DNA of 17,591 nucleotides from JANOGU01 sp964499865 (GTDB lineage: Bacteria; Pseudomonadota; Alphaproteobacteria; Rhodobacterales; Rhodobacteraceae). The first letter of the stretch is position 1; every line of letters begins with the position of its first letter. A model generated the notes under the pieces. That model did not search any database. It was not told the DNA's origin and saw nothing but the letters and a program-made list of their open reading frames with translations. The stretch covers positions 1-17,591 of the forward strand of contig CAZCPY010000063.1 of assembly GCA_964499865.1 (NCBI GenBank). Reading direction: 5' to 3'. The translations under genes were made by a program, and so were the position numbers. Positions 13,871 to 17,591 of this stretch are shown piece after piece.

Positions 13871-14799
13871 CCTTGACGCACCGCCGAAACCTGGCGCGCG
13901 ATTTGGCCGATGTGGCGGCTGTCCGTTCCGCAGCAGCCGCCCCAGACATTTGCATGCGTGAATCTGCGCGCAAGTTCTGCCATCTGACCCCCCAACTCAT
14001 CGGGATCGCCGTCTTCGAGGTGGCCGAGCCTGCAGAGATCGAGCGTCTCGGCCGCGACCGCATTCGGCATGAAGCCGCCTAGCCGTGCTGTCCATGCACC
14101 CGCGGCAAGTCCGGCTTCGAATTCGGTCGGGTGTGTGCAATTGATCATGAAATATGCGGGGGCTGCATCGGTGGCGGCGTCAACCCGGGTGATCGCCTCC
14201 TGCAGGCTTTCCCCGCCTTTCAGCCGCCCTCCCCGCGCCACGAAGAACGAAACCACGACCGGCAATTCTGCCGCCTTTGCCGCACGGCAGAAGCCGATCG
14301 CTTCCTCGACACCCGAAAAGGTCATCGCCGTCACCTGATCGACGCCCGCTTTCCTCATCGTCAGGATCTGGTCGGCATGGTAATCCTCTGCCTCGGCAGC
14401 GTCAGGGACTCGACCGATGTTATGGGCGTCGCCCTTGGGACCGATCGCACCCGAGACGATCATCGGCGTTTCAGGCGTCCCATATTCCCGGGCAAAGTCG
14501 CGATAGAACTCGATCCCTCGGATATTGATCTCTTCCAGACCTTCGCGCGAGAAACCGATCAATGTGCCCCAATCCTTGCTGGCCCGGTAATGCAGCCCCT
14601 CGTTGATGACGCCAAAGCCGTTCGCGACCGCGGCTTCGACGATCTTGCGATGATAGTCGCGAAGGCAAGCCGCACCCCTCGGGTCGTTCAGGAGCTCAAA
14701 ACCGCAGAAGTGCCGGAGTGTGAAACCGTCGACATATTGCATCCACGTCTCGAACCCGTCCGCACTCGTCATCAGCCGCCCGGATTGCTGTGGAAGCAT
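13864..14799 (-). CDS. Homocysteine S-methyltransferase family protein
   Basis: A 311-residue zinc-dependent methyltransferase of the homocysteine S-methyltransferase (MmuM / betaine-homocysteine) fold, which moves a methyl group from a donor such as S-methylmethionine or a betaine to homocysteine. The zinc ligands are present: C221 in MINCTHP and C289-C290 in WGGCCGTDSRHI. The N-terminus reads DGFETWMQYVDGFTL where relatives usually have a DGG-x-ET/GT loop, so substrate specificity may differ. ATG 14799 is preceded by GGAG at 7 bases. Over sampled lines the gene is about 60% GC, against 70-77% in neighbouring core genes, which suggests recent acquisition. It stands alone between polA (convergent) and a phage remnant. 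The methyl donor cannot be told from sequence. Confidence 0.85.
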   Translation of the reverse strand: MLPQQSGRLMTSADGFETWMQYVDGFTLRHFCGFELLNDPRGAACLRDYHRKIVEAAVANGFGVINEGLHYRASKDWGTLIGFSREGLEEINIRGIEFYRDFAREYGTPETPMIVSGAIGPKGDAHNIGRVPDAAEAEDYHADQILTMRKAGVDQVTAMTFSGVEEAIGFCRAAKAAELPVVVSFFVARGGRLKGGESLQEAITRVDAATDAAPAYFMINCTHPTEFEAGLAAGAWTARLGGFMPNAVAAETLDLCRLGHLEDGDPDELGGQMAELARRFTHANVWGGCCGTDSRHIGQIARQVSAVRQGH

Positions 14800-15112
14800 C
14801 TTCGATCTCCAATTTCATCGCGCGCGCCAGTGCCGCGCGGCGTGGTGCAGGAGTGCCGACCCTCGGAGAGGTCAGAGCCTGATCGGGCGGCCACGGCGGG
14901 CGGCCTGGCGTGGCGAGTGTCGGTCGCGCGGGCGAGCGTTTCAAGCGACATTTGTCTGCTTGCGCCCGCCCATTCGTCGTTGGTCTTCGACATCGGCGCG
15001 CCGCCGCGGTTCATGCTGCCGATCCCTTCCCAAGCCATCACTTCAGAGGGATGCCCGGACGGCCCGGAACGTCTGCGAGGAAAACGAGCGGATCGGGCGC
15101 CGCTGCCGACAA
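14800..15112. other. Gene-free stretch upstream of the methyltransferase
   Basis: About 310 bases lie between the methyltransferase start and the first recognisable phage sequence. Only short frames without recognisable domains are present, including a minus-strand frame beginning MSKTNDEWAGASRQ at about 14997 that overlaps the methyltransferase start out of frame. On the minus strand TTGAAA (14939-14944) and GACACT (14916-14921), 17 bases apart, form a possible promoter leaving a leader of roughly 110 bases. I looked for SAM or SAH riboswitch motifs in that leader and recognise none. Confidence 0.4.
14916..14944 (-). promoter_or_regulatory. Weak candidate promoter of the methyltransferase gene
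   Basis: TTGAAA at 14939-14944 is followed after 17 bases by GACACT at 14916-14921 on the minus strand. The -35 box is good and the -10 box is poor (A2, A4 and T6 kept). Confidence 0.25.
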
Positions 15113-15450
15113 TACTTGCGGGCGGCCAGCAGCCCAAGCGACGAGTTCATGTACGGCGTCAGGGCGCGGGTCAACGCGGGCTTCGGCCTCTGGCAGCTCG
15201 CCTGGGGCTCGCGGCAGACGCTGAACGCCGCCAACTATGCCGCCGCCCGGGCCGCGATGATGAACATGAAGAGCGATGGCGGCGCCTTCCTGGGCGTGAA
15301 GCCCACGCTCCTGGTCGTGCCCCCGGTGCTGGAAAGCGCCGCCCGCCAGCTCCTCGCCCCGGAATACGGCACCGGCGGGGTGACCAACGAATGGAAGGGC
15401 ACGGCCGACCTTCTCGTCACCCCCCCCCACCGGCTTCGGGCGTCGCCTGA
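15113..15450 (+). pseudogene. Truncated Mu-like major head subunit gpT (C-terminal part)
   Basis: From about SSPSDEFMYGVRAR the frame reads through NAGFGLWQLAWGSRQTLNAA, NYAAARAAMMNMKSDGG, LGVKPTLLVVPPVLESAARQ and TNEWKGTADLLVT, which is the conserved C-terminal part of Mu-like gpT proteins. About 105 residues remain of a protein that is normally around 300. A run of nine C (15420-15428) then breaks the frame; shifting by one there gives a short tail and TGA at 15448-15450, a plausible original end. The 5' two thirds are absent: upstream sequence in all frames shows no gpT similarity. It cannot make a functional head protein. Confidence 0.75.
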
Positions 15451-15469
15451 CCCGGAAGGACCCCGCGCC

Positions 15470-15956
15470 ATGCCCGCCCTGACCGCCGACCGCACCACCC
15501 GCCGCCGCGAAGGCGACCGCCGCACCGGCCCCCGACTTCGAAGGCTTCGCCGCCAACGTCCGCATCTTCGCCCGTGCGATCCTCATGCGGAACGCCACCG
15601 GCCACCTGACCCGCGGCGCGACCGCCCCCCCGACAGGAAGGAACAGCCGCCTGCGGGGTCGGGGTCGCGACCGACGCTTCCGACAACACCGGCGGCGCCG
15701 CGGGCGCGAAGACCGTGCTGTGGCGCATCGGCACCTTCGTCTTCAACAACAGCACCGCGGCCGATGCGATCACCATCGCCGACATCGGCCGCGTCTGCTT
15801 CATCGTGGACGACAACACGGTGGCAAAGACGGACGGCACCGCCACCTGCCCGGTGTGTCTGGCCCGCGCGGCCATCGTGGAGGACGTGGACGCTTCCGGC
15901 GTCCCGTGTCCGCTTCGACGAAGGCCTGGCCCCCTGGAGTTCTGGCGGCCGCGTGA
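15470..15956 (+). pseudogene. Frameshifted phage head decoration/cement-like protein (DUF2190-like)
   Basis: ATG 15470 follows GGAAGGA at 9 bases and opens MPALTADRTTRRREGD, the usual start of the small protein encoded beside gpT in alphaproteobacterial Mu-like prophages. Similarity then jumps frame to APDFEGFAANVRIFARAIL and NATGHLTRGATA, then jumps again after a run of seven C (15625-15631) to GVGVATDASDNTGGAAG, VLWRIGTFVFNNSTAADAIT, IADIGRVCFIVDDNTVAKTD. An extra C near 15903 would explain the loss of a VRVRF-type end. At least three indels in under 500 bases mean that it is broken. The family assignment is by recognition of the pattern and is less certain than for gpT and gpI. Confidence 0.6.
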
Positions 15957-15960
15957 CGCC

Positions 15961-16798
15961 ATGGCCGCCGCAACCGTTCAGGGGACCTGCGACCGGCGCC
16001 TGCCCGAGACGGGCGGCGCGCCAGAATGGGTGCAGCTCTTCACCCATGGCCTGATGAAGGCCCGTGACGGGCGCCGCTTCGTCCTGCGCGACCCCGCGGC
16101 CGTCATCGCGGCCTTCCGCGAGGGCGAGGTTGACCTTCCGATCGACCATGAACACCAGGCGGACCGCAAGGACGCGGCCCGCACCTGCCCGGTGCCTGCC
16201 GCAGGCTGGATCAAGGACCTGAAATCCGACCGCGGCGCGCTCTGGGGCCGGGTGGAATGGACGGCCGCCGCCCGTTCCCTGATCGAGGCCAGGGAATACC
16301 GCTTCCTCTCGCCCTCGTTCTTCTTCGACCCCCGGGTCTTCTTCAAGGATGGGACCGGCGATGTGACCCGCCTCGCCGCGCTCCTGGACCTGCCCGCCCG
16401 CGGCGACCGACGACGGTCTCCTGGACGCTGTGGAGGCCCTGCGGGGCGCCACCGCCGCCAAGGCCGACCCCGATCCGCGCCAGGTCGTGCCTGCGACGGC
16501 CGTGCAGGCGTGGCTCACGCGCGCAGGCCGACGAGCGGGCGGCGCAGGCGACCGTCGCGGCCAGGGAGAAGGTGGAGACGGCGATTGCCAGCATGCAGCT
16601 CCCGCCCGCCCTGCGGTCCTGGGCGCTGGCCCGTCTCGCGACACCGATCCCGAAAGCTTCGACACCTTCCTCGCAAAGACCGGCCCGGCCATGGCGAAGG
16701 CCATGGGCGTGTCCCACACCGCCAGGCCTTACCCGGCCGGGGGCTTCGCGGCGCCGGTCAGCGACGAGGCGGCGGCGATCTGCGCGCCTGATACATGA
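15961..16798 (+). pseudogene. Frameshifted Mu-like phage protease/scaffold protein gpI
   Basis: ATG 15961 opens a clear gpI N-terminal half: PEWVQLFTHG, FVLRDPAAVIAAFREG, VDLPIDHEHQADRKDA, VPAAGWIKDLKSDRGALWGR, EWTAAARSLIEAREYRFLSP and SFFFDPR. At about 16400 the frame shifts to DGLLDAVEALRGATAAKADP, at about 16520 to AQADERAAQATVAAREKVET and LPPALRSWALARLA, and at about 16635 to TDPESFDTFLAKTGPAMAKA, ending AAICAPDT and TGA at 16796-16798. Put together these give the normal gpI order, so three single-base indels have broken one ancestral gene. The expected extreme C-terminus is missing or altered. In phage Mu gpI processes the head and its shorter product Z is the scaffold. Confidence 0.75.
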
Positions 16799-16842
16799 CG
16801 CTGGAAACCATCGCCCTGATGGGGGATGATCCCGTCATCAGC

Positions 16843-16858
16843 ATGCCAGCAGTGGCAT
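16843..16858. repeat. Small perfect inverted repeat (6-bp arms, 4-base loop)
   Basis: ATGCCA (16843-16848) and TGGCAT (16853-16858) flank GCAG. It lies about 130 bases downstream of the end of the minus-strand gene at 16987. A terminator role is possible but not shown. Confidence 0.4.
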
Positions 16859-16944
16859 CCTGATCAAGCAGGCCCGCGCCGAGGCTCATGGTGACGATCA
16901 GCGCCAGCTCCACCGCTCAGCGGGACAGCACCCGGAGGCGATGC

Positions 16945-16965
16945 GCCTGACACGCCTGACACGCC
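16945..16965. repeat. 9-bp tandem repeat, 2.3 copies
   Basis: The unit GCCTGACAC occurs at 16945-16953 and 16954-16962, followed by GCC. It lies 21 bases downstream of the stop of the right-edge gene. Confidence 0.6.
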
Positions 16966-16986
16966 AGGAACGATCCGTCGCCGGGC

Positions 16987-17591
16987 TTATCCCCGCGGCA
17001 TCGCCAGGGTGACCAGGCGGCCGCCCTTTTCGTAGCGCACTTCCGAGGTGGTGATGGCGGCCACGCGGCCGCCGTCCACGCGGTCGCCGACCTCGACCCG
17101 GACGTAGCGGCCGGTGGCCAGCCGCACCAGCGCATAGCGGCTGGACGCGCTGCCGTAGATGCCGATCAGGTTGATCTTCGACAGGTTTATCGCATTCACA
17201 AAGGTTGCCTGCTTGGCGACCGTCGCGCGCGTGGGGATGCGCGGCGCCGCGGCGGGTTCGTCGGTGCCTGTGTCCTCGGCCTGTTCCTCGGGGGAAAGGT
17301 CGGGGTTCGACGGGCCGGGGTCGGCCGCGGCGGTGTCTTCGGGCGGCGCCTCTGCCGGCGCCTCTGCCGGGCGCACGGCGGCGGCCACGGCGGCCTCGAC
17401 GGCGCGCGACAGGTCGGTCGGGCGCGGGGCGGGACGGCGCGACACGGCAATCGCCAGCGGATTGGCCGGGTCGACCGGGGCGGCGGCGCCGGCGGTGACC
17501 AGCGAGGCATCGGCGGCCGTCGGTGCGGGCGCCGCGGCCACCGCCACCGAGGCCGGCCGCGCCACCGGGCGCAGGGTCGCGAGCCGCGGAT
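16987..17591 (-). CDS. Conserved protein with Ala/Pro-rich linker and PilP/GspC-like C-terminus (5' end off window)
   Basis: The frame is open to the right edge, so the start lies outside; GTG 17565 is an internal codon or a poor start, since the preceding codons PRLATLRPVA continue the same composition. About 201 residues are visible. The upstream part is a long low-complexity linker rich in Ala, Pro, Glu and Asp, including a 12-bp tandem duplication (17345-17368). The last 75 residues form a compact domain: TRATVAKQATFVNAINLSKI, NLIGIYGSASSRYALVRLAT, GRYVRVEVGDRVDGGRVAAI, then VRYEKGGRLVTLAMPRG and TAA. The alternation of short strands with GD-V-DGG-V-I resembles the periplasmic PilP/GspC homology region of secretion and pilus systems. 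I recall similar proteins in Rhodobacteraceae annotated only as hypothetical. The function is unknown. Confidence 0.75.
   Translation of the reverse strand, partial: PRLATLRPVARPASVAVAAAPAPTAADASLVTAGAAAPVDPANPLAIAVSRRPAPRPTDLSRAVEAAVAAAVRPAEAPAEAPPEDTAAADPGPSNPDLSPEEQAEDTGTDEPAAAPRIPTRATVAKQATFVNAINLSKINLIGIYGSASSRYALVRLATGRYVRVEVGDRVDGGRVAAITTSEVRYEKGGRLVTLAMPRG

Larger units (their letters stand above)
15113..16798 (+). mobile_element. Remnant of a Mu-like prophage head module
   Basis: Three consecutive pieces on the + strand resemble Mu-like head proteins: the C-terminal third of the major head subunit gpT, a small decoration/cement-type protein, and the protease/scaffold gpI. All carry frameshifts. 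No transposase, tail, portal or terminase sequence is visible, and no end repeats or target duplications can be recognised. The segment lies next to a low-GC methyltransferase gene and between ordinary chromosomal genes. Confidence 0.75.
16799..16986. other. Intergenic stretch after the phage remnant
   Basis: The 188 bases hold no gene I can support. A 22-codon frame starts at 16795, overlapping the gpI stop as ATGA, but its sequence is unremarkable. An inverted repeat ATGCCA-GCAG-TGGCAT lies at 16843-16858 within weaker outer TGATC/GATCA pairing and could serve as terminator for the minus-strand gene ending at 16987. A 9-bp tandem repeat lies at 16945-16965. Confidence 0.4.

Noticed and set aside
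14800..14916. SAM or SAH riboswitch in the methyltransferase leader
   Set aside because: The context suits one, but none of the conserved core motifs that I know could be found on the minus strand.
14772..15137. Minus-strand frame including MSKTNDEWAGASRQ as a gene upstream of the methyltransferase
   Set aside because: It has no good ribosome site and no recognisable domain, and it overlaps the methyltransferase start out of frame. It may be debris.
1..17591. CRISPR array, tRNA, rRNA or intact insertion sequence
   Set aside because: No regularly spaced repeats, cloverleaf or rRNA sequence, or transposase motif was seen on either strand by eye.

Overview
The window reads as chromosome of a high-GC alphaproteobacterium, most likely a Rhodobacteraceae member (Rhodobacter/Paracoccus-like). 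The supporting signs are about 70-77% GC in the core genes, closely packed operons with strong AGGAGG-type ribosome sites, and gene families typical of that group: DUF1285, a CHCC zinc-finger protein, a DUF58/DUF4159 MoxR operon and a full-length proofreading DNA polymerase I. This assignment comes from family resemblance; no search was run.

Layout. (1) 1-2062: a glycolate oxidase subunit GlcD gene (minus, cut by the left edge) and a divergent DUF599 membrane-protein gene. Between them lies a candidate promoter overlapped by a perfect 7+7 bp inverted repeat. (2) 2071-8905: a four-gene minus-strand operon, moxR -> DUF58 -> DUF4159 membrane protein -> VWA/glutamine-amidotransferase-like membrane protein. 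It resembles a reduced Bat/MoxR-type system: a cytoplasmic AAA+ ATPase with membrane-linked VWA-like proteins. (3) 8987-10580: DUF1285, a hydroxypyruvate-isomerase-like gene, a pair of perfect hairpins and a small zinc-finger gene. (4) 10701-13508: polA with all exonuclease and polymerase motifs. (5) 13509-16986: a variable segment with an extremely C-rich tract, a lower-GC homocysteine S-methyltransferase gene, and the frameshifted remains of a Mu-like phage head module (gpT C-terminus, small decoration-like protein, gpI protease). (6) 16987-17591: the 3' part of a minus-strand gene with an Ala/Pro/Glu-rich linker and a PilP/GspC-like C-terminal domain.

The most notable signals are these. 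Within the MoxR operon, two mini-ORFs (10 and 26 codons) each have a very strong Shine-Dalgarno, and each stops exactly on the start codon of the next large gene, which has no good ribosome site of its own. This looks like repeated termination-reinitiation coupling. Two back-to-back perfect 11-bp hairpins sit at the end of the isomerase gene. The phage remnant has head genes in the order T - small - I, the reverse of phage Mu, yet its internal junctions look native. A dense G-quadruplex-forming tract follows polA. I see no CRISPR array, tRNA, rRNA or intact transposase.
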